A DNA stretch of 64,000 bases, taken from positions 868,001-932,000 of the forward strand of contig JBAIAA010000094.1 of the NCBI GenBank assembly GCA_037893245.1, in the 5' to 3' direction. This DNA is from Crossaster papposus. Taxonomy: Eukaryota; Echinodermata; Asteroidea; Velatida; Solasteridae. Positions 11,899-24,404 of this stretch are shown piece after piece. Every line of letters starts with the position of its first letter. Within the stretch, counting starts at the first letter, position 1. A model generated the notes under the pieces. The model saw only the letters and a list, made by a program, of their open reading frames with translations, ran no database searches and was not told where the DNA came from. The translations under genes were made by a program, and so were the position numbers.

Positions 11899-12794
11899 GT
11901 GAGTGTCTCTTCATTCTCGAACAACGTTGAGGTTCGCAGCTCAAATATAAGTCGAGAAAATTATCCTCATTCGCAGCCACCTTTTCTGATGTGTATGTTT
12001 GTACACTTGTATTGCCGCATAGGCCTATGCCGTCAGTGCCCTGACGCATGGGTCTCACGGTTTGTTTGTTTTCCAGTGAGAAATTTGGCAATATTTTGGC
12101 TCCGTTGTCGAGCTGGTGAGTGTCTCTTCATTCTCGAACAACGTTGTATTGCCGCATTGGCCGAGGTCGCCAGTGCCCTGACGCATGAGTCTCACAGTTT
12201 GGGTTCTTTCCATATTCGCAACCATGTTTTCTTATGTGTATCTATGTACACGTGTATTGCCGCATTGGCCTATGTCGCCAGTGCCCTGACGCATAAGTCT
12301 CACAGTTTGGGTTCTTTCCAGTGAGAAATCTGGCAATATTTTGGCTCAGATGTCGACCTGGTGAGTGTCTCTTTATTCTCGAACAACGTTGAGGTTCGCA
12401 GCTCAAATATAAGTCGAGAAAATTAACCTCATTCGCAGCCACCTTTTCTTAGGTGTATATATGTACACGTGTATTGCCGCATTGGCCTATGTCGCCAGTG
12501 CCCTGACGCATAAGTCTCACAGTTTGGGTTCTTTCCAGTGAGAAATCTGGCAATATTTTGGCTCAGATGTCGAGCTGGTGAGTGTCTCTTCATTCTCGAA
12601 CAACGTTGAGGTTCGCAGCTCAAATATAAGTCGAGAAAATTATCCTCATTCGCAGCCACCTTTTTTTAGGTGTATCTATGTACACGTGTATTGCCGCATT
12701 GGCCTATGTCGCCAGTGCCCTGACGCATGAGTCTCACAGTTTGGGTTCTTTCCATTGAGAAATTTGGCAATATTTTGGCACAGATGTCGAGCTG
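11899..12794 (+). repeat. 896-bp unit, copy 1
   Basis: First of two adjacent 896-bp copies. The length is five monomers (1085 bp) minus an 80-bp and a 109-bp deletion. Junctions are at 12146/12147 and 12213/12214. The right part differs slightly from copy 2: the unit near 12.43 kb begins CCACCTTTTCTTAGG where copy 2 has CCATGTTTTCGTGTG. Confidence 0.82.
12147..12213 (+). repeat. 67-bp monomer remnant, copy 2
   Basis: Same two junctions as at 8372-8438, offset 3775. The base run after the junction reads ATTCGCAACC here in place of ATTCGCAGCC. Confidence 0.85.
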
Positions 12795-13690
12795 GTGAGT
12801 GTCTCTTCATTCTTGAACAACGTTGAGGTTCGCAGCTCAAATATAAGTCGAGAAAATTATCCTCATTCGCAGCCACCTTTTCTGATGTGTATGTTTGTAC
12901 ACTTGTATTGCCGCATAGGCCTATGCCGTCAGTGCCCTGACGCATGGGTCTCACGGTTTGTTTTTTTTCCAGTGAGAAATTTGGCAATATTTTGGCTCCG
13001 TTGTCGAGCTGGTGAGTGTCTCTTCATTCTCGAACAACGTTGTATTGCCGCATTGGCCGAGGTCGCCAGTGCCCTGACGCATGAGTCTCACAGTTTGGGT
13101 TCTTTCCATATTCGCAGCCATTTTTTCTTATGTGTATCTATGTACACGTGTATTGCCGCATTGGCCTATGTCGCCAGTGCCCTGACGCATAAGTCTCACA
13201 GTTTGGGTTCTTTCCAGTGAGAAATCTGGCAATATTTTGGCTCAGATGTCGACCTGGTGAGTGTCTCTTTATTCTCGAACAACGTTGAGGTTCGCAGCTC
13301 AAATATAAGTCGAGAAAATTAACCTCATTCGCAGCCATGTTTTCGTGTGTGTATATATGTACACGTGTATTGCCGCATAGGCCTATGCCGTCAGTGCCCT
13401 GACGCATGAGTCTCACGGTTTGGGTTTTTTCCAGTGAGAAATTTGGCAATATTTTGGCTCCGATGTCGAGCTGGTGAGTGTCTCGTCATTCTCGAACAAC
13501 GTTTAGGTTCTCAGCTCAGATATAAGTCAAGAAAATTATCCTCATTCGCAGCCCCCTTTTCTTATGTGTATGTTTGTACACGTGTATTGCCGCATAGGCC
13601 TATGCCGCCAGTGGCCTGACGCATGAGTCTCACAGTTTGGGTTCTTTTCATTGAGAGATTTCGCAATATTTTGGCTCAGATGTCGAGCTG
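12795..13690 (+). repeat. 896-bp unit, copy 2
   Basis: Second adjacent copy, offset 896 from the first and offset 4671 from 8124-9019. It has the same two internal deletions, at 13042/13043 and 13109/13110. It is the last place in the window where the 80-bp truncation occurs, so it marks the end of the first domain. Confidence 0.82.
13043..13109 (+). repeat. 67-bp monomer remnant, copy 3
   Basis: Same two junctions as at 8372-8438, offset 4671, and 896 bp after the second copy. Confidence 0.85.
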
Positions 13691-16540
13691 GTGAATGTCT
13701 CTTCATTCTCGAACAACGTTGAGGTTCGCAGCTTAAATATAAGTCGAGAAAATTGTCCTCATTCGCAGCCACCTTTTCTTAGGTGTATCTATGTACACGT
13801 ATATTGGCGCATTGGCCTATGCCGCCAGTGCCCTGACGCATGAGTCTCACAGTTTGGGTTCTTTCTATTGAAAAATTTGGCAATATTTTGGCTCCGATGT
13901 CGAGCTGGTGAGTGTCTCTTCATTCTCGAACAACGTTGAGGTTCGCAGCTCAAATATAAGTCGAGAAAATTATCCTCATTCGCAGCCATGTTTTGTTATG
14001 TGTATCTATGTACACGTGTATTGCCGCATTGGCCTATGTCGCCAGTGCCCTGACGCATGAGTCTCACAGTTTGGGTTCTTTCCATTAAGAAATTTGGCAA
14101 TATTTTGGCTCAGATGTCGAGCTGGTGAGTGTCTCTTCATTCTTGAACAACGTTGAGGTTCGCAGCTAAGATATAAGTCGAGAAAATTATCCTTATTCGC
14201 AGCCACCTTTTCTGATGTGTATGTTTGTACACTTGTATTGCCGCATAGGCCTATGCCGTCAGTGCCCTGACGCATGGGTCTCACGGTTTGGGTGTTTTTC
14301 AGTGAGAAATTTGGCAATATTTTGGCTCCGATGTTGAGCTTGTGAGTGTCTCTTCATTCTCGAACAACGTTGAGGTTCGCAGCTAAGATATAAGTCGAGA
14401 AAATTATCCTCATTCGCAGCCATGTTTTCTTATGTGTATCTATGTACACGTGTATTGCCGCATTGGCCTAGGTCGCCAGTGCCCTGACGCATGAGTCTCA
14501 CAGTTTGGGTTCTTTCCATTGAGAAATTTGGCAATATTGTGGCTCAGATGTCGAGCTGGTGAGTATCTCTTCATTCTCAAACAACGTTGAGGTTCCCAGC
14601 TAAGATAAAAGTCGAGAAAATAATCCTCATTCGCAGCCACCTTTTCTGATGTGTATGTTTGTACACGTGTATTGCCGCATTGGCCTATGCCGCCAGTGCC
14701 TTGACGCATGAGTCTCACAGTTTGGGTTCTTTCCATTGAGACATTTGGCAATATTTTAGCTCAGATGTCGAGCTGGTGAGTGTCTCTTCATTCTCGAACA
14801 ACGTTGAGGTTCGCAGCTCAAATATAAGTCGAGAAAATAATCCTCATTTGCAGCCACCTTTTCTGATGTGTATGTTTGTACACGTGTATTGCCGCATTGG
14901 CCTATGCCGCCAGTGCCCTGACGCATGAGTCTCACAGTTTGGGTTCTTTCTATTGAGAAATTTGGCAATATTTTGGCTCCGATGTCGAGCTGGTGAGTGT
15001 CTCTTCATTCTCGAACAACGTTGAGGTTCGCAGCTCAAATATAAGTCGAGAAAATTGTCCTCATTCGCAGCCACCTTTTCTTAGGTGTATCTATGTACAC
15101 GTGTATTGGCGCATTGGCCTATGCCGCCAGTGCCCTGACGCATAAGTCTCACAGTTTGGGCTCTTTCCATTAAGAAATTTGGCAATATTTTGGCTCCGAT
15201 GTCGAGCTGGTGAGTGTCTCTTCATTCTCGAACAACGTTGAGGTTCGCAGCTCAAATATAAGTCGAGAAAATTATCATCATTCGCAGCCATGTTTTCGTA
15301 TGTGTATCTATGTACACGTGTATTGCCGCATTGGCCTATGTCGCCAGTGCCCTGACTCATGAGTCTCACAGTTTGGGTTCTTTCCATTAATACATTTGGC
15401 AATATTTTGGCTCAGATGTCGAGCTGGTGAGTGTCTCCTCATTCTTGAACAACGTTGAGGTTCGCAGCTAAGATATAAGTCGACAAAATTATCCTCATTC
15501 GCACCCAACCTTTTCTGATGTGTATGTTTGTACACTTGTATTGCCGCATAGGCCTATGCCGTCAGTGCACTGACGCATGGGTCTCACGGTTTGGGTTCTT
15601 TCCATTGAGACATTTGGCAATATTTTGGCTCCGATGTTGAGCTGGTGAGTGTCTCTTCATTCTCGAACAACGTTGAGGTTCGCAGCTCAAATATAAGTCG
15701 AGAAAATTATCCTCATTCGCAGCAATATTTTCTTATGTGTATCTATGCACACGTGTATTGCCGCACTGGCCTATTTCGCCAGTGCCCTGACGCATGAGTC
15801 GCACAGTTTGGGTTCTTTCCATTGAGAAATTTGGCAATATTGTGGCTCAGATGTCGAGCTGGTGAGTATCTCTTCATTCTCAAACAACGTTGAGGTTCCC
15901 AGCTAAGATAAAAGTCGAGAAAATAATCCTCATTCGCAGCCACCTTTTCTGATGTGTATGTTTGTACACGTGTATTGCCGCATTGGCCTATGCCGCCAGT
16001 GCCCTGACGCATGAGTCTCACAGTTTGGGTTCTTTCTATTGAGAAATTTGGCAATATTTTGGCTCCGATGTCAAGCTGGTGAGTGTCTCTTCATTCTCGA
16101 ACAACGTTGAGGTTCGCAGCTCAAATATAAGTCGAGAAAATTATCATCATTCGCAGCCATGTTTTCTTATGTGTATCTATGTACACGTGTATTGCCGCAT
16201 TGGCCTATGTCGCCAGTGCCCTGACGCATGAGTCTCACAGTTTGGGTTCTTTCCATTAAGACATTTGGCAATATTTTGGCTCAGATGTCGAGCTGGTGAG
16301 TGTCTCCTCATTCTTGAACAACGTTGAGGTTCGCAGCTAAGATATAAGTCGAGAAAATTATCCTCATTCGCACCCACCTTTTCTGATGTGTATGTTTGTA
16401 CACTTGTATTGCCGCATAGGCCTATGCCGTCAGTGCACTGACGCATGGGTCTCACGGTTTGGGTTCTTTCCATTGAGACATTTGGCAATATTTTGGCTCC
16501 GATGTTGAGCTGGTGAGTGTCTCTTCATTCTCGAACAACG
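13691..16540 (+). repeat. Mosaic stretch with 4-mer and 6-mer duplications
   Basis: No long HOR is visible. A 4-mer duplication links about 15.24-15.65 kb with 16.11-16.52 kb; its offset is 869 before and 868 after an extra A in GCACCCAACC near 15.51 kb. The TTCTCAAACAACG / TTCCCAGCTAAGATAAAAG unit recurs at about 14.57 and 15.88 kb (offset 1303). Units here carry more private changes than those in the flanking domains, as expected for older or less homogenised satellite. Confidence 0.7.
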
Positions 16541-19500
16541 TTGAGGTTCGCAGCTCAGATATAAGTCGAGAAAATTATCCTCATTCGCAGCCATGTTTTT
16601 TATGTGTATCTATGTACACGTGTATTGCCGCATTGGCGTATGTTGCCAGTGCCCTGACGCATGAGTCTCACAGTTTGGGTTCTTTCCATTGAGAAATTTG
16701 GCAATATTTTGGCTCAGATATCGAGCTGGTGAGTGTCTCTTCATTCTCGAACAACGTTGAGGTTCGCAGCTCAAATATAAGTCGAGAAAATAATCCTCAT
16801 TCGCAGCCATATTTTCTTATGTGTATCTATGTACACGTGTATTGCCGCATTGGCCTAGGTCGCCAGTGCCCAGACGCATGAGTCTCACAGTTTGGGTTTT
16901 TTCCATTGAGAAATTTGGCAATATTTTGGCTCAGATGTCGAGCTGGTGAGTGTCTCTTCATTCTCAAACAACGTTGAGGTTCGCAGCTCAGATATAAGTC
17001 GAGAAAATTATCCTCATTCGCAGACATGTTTTTTTATGTGTATCTATGTACACGTGTATTGCCGCATTGGCGTATGTTGACAGTGCCCTGACGCATGAGT
17101 CTCACAGTTTGGGTTCTTTCCATTGAGAAATTTGGCACTATTTTTTGGCTCAGATATCGAGCTGGTGAGTGTCTCTTCATTCTCGAACAACGTTGAGGTT
17201 CGCAGCTCAAATATAAGTCGAGAAGATTATCCTCATTCGCAGCCACATTTTCTTAGGTGTATCTATGTACACGTGTATTGGCGCATTGGCCTATGCCGCC
17301 AGTGCCCTGACGCATAAGTCTCACAGTTTGGGCTCTTTCCATTAAGAAATTGGGCAATATTTTGGCTCAGATGTCGATCTGGTGAGTGTCTCTTCATTCT
17401 CGAACAACGTTGAGGTTCGCAGCTCAAATATAAGTCGAGAAAATTATCCTCATTCGCAGCCATGTTTTCTTATGTGTATCCTTGTACACGTGTATTGCCG
17501 CATTGGCCTATGTCGCCAGTGCCCTGACGCATGAGTCTCACAGTTTGGGTTCTTTCCATTGAGACATTTGGCAATATTTTAGCTTAGATGTCGAGCTGGT
17601 GAGTGTCTCTTCATTCTCGAACAACGTTGAGGTTCGCAGCTCAAATATAAGTCGAGAAGATTATCCTCATTCGCAGCCACATTTTGTGATGTGTATGTTT
17701 GTACACTTGTATTGCCGCATAAGCCTATGCCGTCAGTGCCCTGACGCATGGGTCTCACGGTTTGGGTTTTTTCCAGTGAGAAATTTGGCAATATTTTGGC
17801 TCCGATGTTGAGCTGGTGAGTGTCTCTTCATTCTCGAACAACGTTGAGGTTCGCAGCTCAGATATAAGTCGAGAAAATTATCCTCATTCGCAACCATGTT
17901 TTCTTATGTGTATCTATGTACACATGTATTGCCGCATTGGCCTAGGTCGCCAGTGCCCTGACGCATGAGTCTCACAGTTTGGGTTCTTTCCATTAAGAAA
18001 TTTGGCAATATTTTGGCTCAGATGTCGAGCTGGTGAGTGTCTCTTCATTCTTGAACAACGTTGAGGTTCGCAGCTAAGATATAAGTCGAGAAAATTATCC
18101 TCATTCGCAGCCACCTTTTCTGATGTGTATGTTTGTACACTTGTATTGCCGCATATGCCTATGCCGTCAGTGCCCTGACGCATGGGTCTCACGGTTTGGG
18201 TTTTTTTCAGTGAGAAATTTGGCAATATTTTGGCTCCGATGTTGAGCTTGTGAGTGTCTCTTCATTCTCGAACAACGTTGAGGTTCGCAGCTCCGATATA
18301 AGTCGAGAAAATTATCCTCATTCGCAGCCATGTTTTTTATGTGTATCTATGTACACGTGTATTGCCGCATTGGCGTATGTTGCCAGTGCCCTGACGCATG
18401 AGTCTCACAGTTTGGGTTCTTTCCATTGAGAAATTTGGCAATATTTTGGCTCAGATATCGAGCTGGTGAGTGTCTCTTCATTCTCGAACAACGTTGAGGT
18501 TCGCAGCTCAAATATAAATCGAGAAAATAATCGTCATTCGCAGCCATGTTTTCTTATGTGTATATATGTACACGTGTATTGCCGCATTGGCCTAGGTCGC
18601 CAGTGCCCTGACGCATGAGTCTCACAGTTTGGGTTTTTTCCATTGAGAAATTTGGCAATATTTTGGCTCAGATGTCGAGCTGGTGAGTGTCTCTTCATTC
18701 TCAAACAACGTTGAGGTTCGCAGCTCAGATATAAGTCGAGAAAATTATCCTCATTCGCAGCCATGTTTTCTTATGTGTATCTATGTACACGTGTATTGCC
18801 GCATTGGCGTATGTTGCCAGTGCCCTGACGCATGAGTCTCACAGTTTGGGTTCTTTCCATTGAGAAATTTGGCACTATTTTTTGGCTCAGATATCGAGCT
18901 GGTGAGTGTCTCTTCATTCTCGAACAACGTTGAGATTCCCAGCTCAAATATAAGTCGAGAAAATAATCCTCATTTGCAGCCACCTTTTCTGATGTGTATG
19001 TTTGTACACGTGTATTGCCGCATTGGCATATGCCGCCAGTGCCCTGACGCATGAGTCTCACAGTTTGGGTTCTTTCTATTGAGAAATTTGGCAATATTTT
19101 GGCTCTGATGTCGAGCTGGTGAGTGTCTCTTCATTCTCGAACAACGTTGAGGTTCGCAGCTCAAATATAAGTCGAGAAAATTGTCCTCATTCGCAGCCAC
19201 CTTTTCTTAGGTGTATCTATGTACACGTGTATTGGCGCATTGGCCTATGCCGCCAGTGCCCTGACGCATAAGTCTCACAGTTTGGGCTCTTTCCATTAAG
19301 AAATTTGGCAATATTTTGGCTCAGATGTCGATCTGGTGAGTGTCTCTTCATTCTCGAACAACGTTGAGGTTCGCAGCTCAAATATAAGTCGAGAAAATTA
19401 TCCTCATTCGCAGCCATGTTTTCTTATGTGTATCCTTGTACACGTGTATTGCCGCATTGGCCTATGTCGCCAGTGCCCTGACGCATGAGTCTCACAGTTT

Positions 19501-22500
19501 GGGTTCTTTCCATTGAGACATTTGGCAATATTTTAGCTCAGATGTCGAGCTGGTGAGTGTCTCTTCATTCTCGAACAACGTTGAGGTTCGCAGCTCAAAT
19601 ATAAGTCGAGAAGATTATCCTCATTCGCAGCCACATTTTGTGATGTGTATGTTTGTACACTTGTATTGCCGCATAAGCCTATGCCGTCAGTGCCCTGACT
19701 CATGAGTCTCACAGTTTGGGTTCTTTCCATTAAGAAATTTGGCAATATTTTGGCTCAGATGTCGAGCTGGTGAGTGTCTCTTCATTCTCGAACAACGTTG
19801 AGGTTCGCAGCTCAAATATAAGTCAAGAAAATAATCCTCATTCGCAGCCATGTTTTCTTATGTGTATATATGTACACGTGTATTGCCGCATTGGCCTAGG
19901 TCGCCAGTGCCCTGACGCATGAGTCTCACAGTTTGGGTTTTTTCCATTGAGAAATTTGGCAATATTTTGGCTCAGATGTCGAGCTGGTGAGTGTCTCTTC
20001 ATTCTCAAACAACGTTGAGGTTCGCAGCTCAGATATAAGTCGAGAAAATTATCATCATTCACAGCCTTTTGTTCTTATGTGTATCTATGTACACGTGTAT
20101 TGCCGCATTGGCCTATGTCGCCAGTGCCCTGACGCATGAGTCTCACAGTTTGGGTTCTTTCCCTTAAGACATTTGGCAATATTTTGGCTCAGATGTCGAG
20201 CTGGTGAGTGTCTCCTCATTCTTGAACAACGTTGAGGTTCGCAGCTAAGATATAACTCGAGAAAAGTATCCTCATTCGCAGCCACCTTTTCTGATGTGTA
20301 TGTTTGTACACTTGTATTGCCGCATAGGCCTATGCCGTCAGTGCACTGACGCATGGGTCTCACGGTTTGGGTTCTTTCCATTGAGACATTTGGCAATATT
20401 TTGGCTCCGATGTTGAGCTGGTGAGTGTCTCTTCATTCTCGAACAACGTTGAGGTTCGCAGCTCAGATATAAGTCGAGAAAATTATCCTCATTCGCAGCC
20501 ATGTTTTCTTATGTGTATCTATGTACACGTGTATTGCCGCATTGGCGTATGTTGCCAGTGCCCTGACGCATGAGTCTCACAGTTTGGGTTCTTTCCATTG
20601 AGAAATTTGGCACTATTTTTTGGCTCAGATATCGAACTGGTGAGTGTCTCTTCATTCTCGAACAACGTTGAGGTTCGCAGCTCAAATATAAGTCGAGAAA
20701 ATAATCCTCATTTGCAGCCACTTTTTCTGATGTGTATGTTTGTACACGTGTATTGCCGCATTGGCCTATGCCGCCAGTGCCCTGACGCATGAGTCTCACA
20801 GTTTGGGTTCTTTCTATTGAGAAATTTGGCAATATTTTGGCTCCGATGTCGAGCTGGTGAGTGACTCTTCATTCTCGAACAACGTTGAGGTTCGCAGCTC
20901 AAATATAAGTCGAGAAAATTGTCCTCATTCGCAGCCACCTTTTCTTAGGTGTATCTATGTACACGTGTATTGGCGCATTGGCCTATGCCGCCAGTGCCCT
21001 GACGCATAAGTCTCACAGTTTGGGCTCTTTCCATTAAGAAATTTGGCAATATTTTGGCTCAGATGTCGATCTGGTGAGTGTCTCTTCATTCTCGAACAAC
21101 GTTGAGGTTCGCAGCTCAAATATAAGTCGAGAAAATTATCCTCATTCGCAGCCATGTTTTCTTATGTGTATCCTTGTACACGTGTATTGCCGCATTGGCC
21201 TATGTCGCCAGTGCCCTGACGCATGAGTCTCACAGTTTGGGTTCTTTCCATTGAGACATTTGGCAATATTTTAGCTCAGATGTCGAGCTGGTGAGTGTCT
21301 CTTCATTCTCGAACAACGTTGAGGTTCGCAGCTCAAATATAAGTCGAGAAGATTATCCTCATTCGCAGCCACATTTTGTGATGTGTATGTTTGTACACTT
21401 GTATTGCCGCATAGGCCTATGCCGTCAGTGCCCTGACGCATGGGTCTCACGGTTTGGGTTTTTTCCAGTGAGAAATTTGGCAATATTTTGGCTCAGATGT
21501 CGACCTGGTGAGTGTCTCTTCATTCTCGAACAACGTTGAGGTTCGCAGCTCAGATATACGTCGAGAAAATTAACCTCTTTCCTAGCCATGTTTTCTTGTG
21601 TGTATCTATGTACACGTGTATTGCCGTATAGGCCTATGCCGTCAGTGCCCTGACGCATGAGTCTCACAGTTTGGGTTCTTTCTATTGAGAAATTTAGCAA
21701 AATATTTTGGCTCCGATGTCGAGCTGGTGAGTGTCTCTTCATTCTCGAACAACGTTGAGGTTCGCAGCTCAAATATAAGTCGAGAAAATTATCCTCATTC
21801 GCAGCCATGTTTTCTTATGTGTATCTATGTACACGAGTATTGCCGCATTGGCCTAGGTCGCCAGTGCCCTGACGCATGAGTCTCACAGTTTGGGTTCTGT
21901 TCATTGGGAAATTTGGCAATATTTTGGCTCAGATGTCGAGCTGGTGAGTATTTCTTCATTCTCGAACAACGTTGAGGTTCGCAGCTAAGATATAAGTCGA
22001 GAAAAGTATCCTCATTCGCAGCCACCTTTTCTGATGTGTATGTTTGTACACTTGTATTGCCGCATAGGCCTATGCCGTCAGTGCACTGACGCATGGGTCT
22101 CACGGTTTGGGTTCTTTCCATTAAGACATTTGGCAATATTTTGGCTCCGATGTTGAGCTGGTGAGTGTCTCTTCATTCTCGAACAACGTTGAGGTTCGCA
22201 GCTCAGATATAAGTCGAGAAAATTATCCTCATTCGCAGCCATGTTTTCTTATGTGTATCTATGTACACGTGTATTGCCGCATTGGCGTATGTTGCCAGTG
22301 CCCTGACGCATGAGTCTCACAGTTTGGGTTCTTTCTATTGAGAAATTTTGCAATATTTTGGCTCCGATGTCGAGCTGGTGAGTGTCTCTTCATTCTCGAA
22401 CAACGTTGAGGTTCGCAGCTCAAATATAAGTCGAGAAAATTGTCCTCATTCGCAGCCACCTTTTCTTAGGTGTATCTATGTACACGTGTATTGGCGCATT

Positions 22501-23100
22501 GGCCTATGCCGCCAGTGCCCTGACGCATAAGTCTCACAGTTTGGGCTCTTTCCATTAAGAAATTTTGCAATATTTTGGCTCAGATGTCGATCTGGTGAGT
22601 GTCTCTTCATTCTCGAACAACGTTGAGGTTCGCAGCTCAAATATAAGTCGAGAAAATTATCCTCATTCGCAGCCATGTTTTCTTATGTGTATCCTTGTAC
22701 ACGTGTATTGCCGCATTGGCCTATGTCGCCAGTGCCCTGACGCATGAGTCTCACAGTTTGGGTTCTTTCCATTGAGACATTTGGCAATATTTTAGCTCAG
22801 ATGTCGAGCTGGTGAGTGTCTCTTCATTCTCGAACAACGTTGAGGTTCGCAGCTCAAATATAAGTCGAGAAGATTATCCTCATTCGCAGCCACATTTTGT
22901 GATGTGTATGTTTGTACACTTGTATTGCCGCATAAGCCTATGCCGTCAGTGCCCTGACGCATGGGTCTCACGGTTTGGGTTTTTTCCAGTGAGAAATTTG
23001 GCAATATTTTGGCTCCGATGTTGAGCTGGTGAGTGTCTCTTCATTCTCGAACAACGTTGAGGTTCGCAGCTCAGATATAAGTCGAGAAAATTATCCTCAT
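16541..23100 (+). repeat. 8-mer HOR domain (about 1737 bp)
   Basis: An indel marker, GGCACTATTTTTTGGCT (+2 bp), occurs at 17134, 18871 and 20609, spacings 1737 and 1738. Eight monomers are 1736 bp; the +2 marker and a 1-bp loss in CCATGTTTTTTATG explain both values. Subtype C units recur at offsets 1954, 1738 and 1521, that is nine, eight and seven monomers plus 1-2 bp. Whole monomers have thus been gained or lost between HOR copies; for instance a D unit precedes C at about 18.97 and 20.71 kb but is missing before C at 17.25 kb. Confidence 0.82.
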
Positions 23101-23536
23101 TCGCAACCATGTTTTCTTATGTGTATCTATGTACACATGTATTGCCGCATTGGCCTAGGTCGCCAGTGCCCTGACGCATGAGTCTCACAGTTTGGGTTCT
23201 TTCCATTGAGAAATTTGGCAATATTTTGGCTCAGATGTCGAGCTGGTGAGTATCTCTTCATTCTCGAACAACGTTGAGGTTCCCAGCTAAGATATAAGTC
23301 GAGAAAATTATCCTCATTCGCAGCCATGTTTTCTTATGTGTATCTATGTACACGTGTATTGCCGCATTGGCCTATGTTGCCAGTGCCCTGACGCATGAGT
23401 CTCACAGTTTGGGTTCTTTCCATTGAGAAATTTGGCAATATTTTGGCTCAGATGTCGAGCTGGTGAGTGTCTCTTTATTCTCGAACAACATTGAGGTTCG
23501 CAGCTCAAATATAAGTCGAGAAAATTATCCTCATTC

Positions 23537-24404
23537 GCAGCAATATTTTCTTATGTGTATCTATGCACACGTGTATTGCCGCACTGGCCTATGTCGCCAG
23601 TGCCCTGACGCATGAGTCTCACAGTTTGGGTTCTTTCCATTGAGAAATTTGGCAATATTTTGGCTCCGATGTTGAGATGGTGAGTGTATATTCATTCTCG
23701 AACAACGTTGAGGTTCGCAGCTCAGATATAAGTCGAGAAAATTATTCTCATTCGCAGCCATGTTTTCTTATGTGTATCTATGTACACGTGTATTGCCGCA
23801 TTAGCCTAGGTCGCCAGTGCCCTGACGCATGAGTCTCACAGTTTGGGTTCTTTCCATTGAGAAATTTGGCAATATTTTGTCTCAGATGTCGAGCTGGTGA
23901 GTATCTCTTCATTCTCGAACACCGTTGAGGTTCCCAGCTAAGATAAAAATCGAGAAAATAATCCTCATTCGCAGCCACCTTTTCTGATGTGTATCTTTGT
24001 ACACGTGTATTGCCGCATTGGCCTATGCCGCCAGTGCCCTGACGCATGACTCTCACAGTTTGGGTTCTTTCTATTGAGAAATTTGGCAATATTTTGGCTC
24101 CGATGTCGAGCTGGTGAGTGTTTCTTCATTTTCGAACAACGTTGAGGTTCGCAGCTCAAATATAAGTCGATAAAATTATCCTCATTCGCAGCCATGTTTT
24201 CTTATGTGTATCTATGTACACGTGTATTGCCGCATCGGCCTATGTCGCCAGTGCCCTGACGCATAAGTCTCACAGTTTGGGTTCTTTCCATTGAGAAATT
24301 TGGCAATATTTTGGCTCAGATGTCGAGCTGGTGAGTGTCTCTTCATTCTCGAACAACGTTGAGGTTCGCAGCTCAAATATAAGTCGAGAAAATAATCCTC
24401 ATTT
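23537..24404 (+). repeat. 4-mer block (868 bp), copy 1
   Basis: Exactly four monomers, matching 24405-25272 with no difference noticed by eye, including rare shared changes such as GAGTGTATATTCATTC, TTCTCGAACACCG and GATAAAAATCGAG. Begins in an E-type unit at GCAGCAATATTTTC. Confidence 0.88.

Larger units (their letters stand above)
387..13110 (+). repeat. Family of 14 truncated monomers (80-bp deletion)
   Basis: Fourteen units share the junction AACGTTGTATTGCC, where the segment from AGGTTCGCAG to TGTACACGTG is missing. Junctions lie after 407, 1846, 2202, 3207, 3995, 5434, 5790, 6795, 7583, 8371, 9701, 11141, 12146 and 13042. The left side is B-like (CTCCGTTG) and the right side A-like (GCATTGGCCTAGG), so the unit fuses a B end to an A start, 137 bp in place of 217. 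The junction is identical every time, which points to one founding event spread by amplification. None was seen after 13.05 kb. Confidence 0.9.

Noticed and set aside
160-13449. Repeated 60-141 codon open frames on both strands in the first domain
   Set aside because: They recur once per monomer or HOR, overlap each other in different frames and on opposite strands, and end wherever the monomer frame shift meets a stop. No domain, no stable start, no codon-position conservation was visible.
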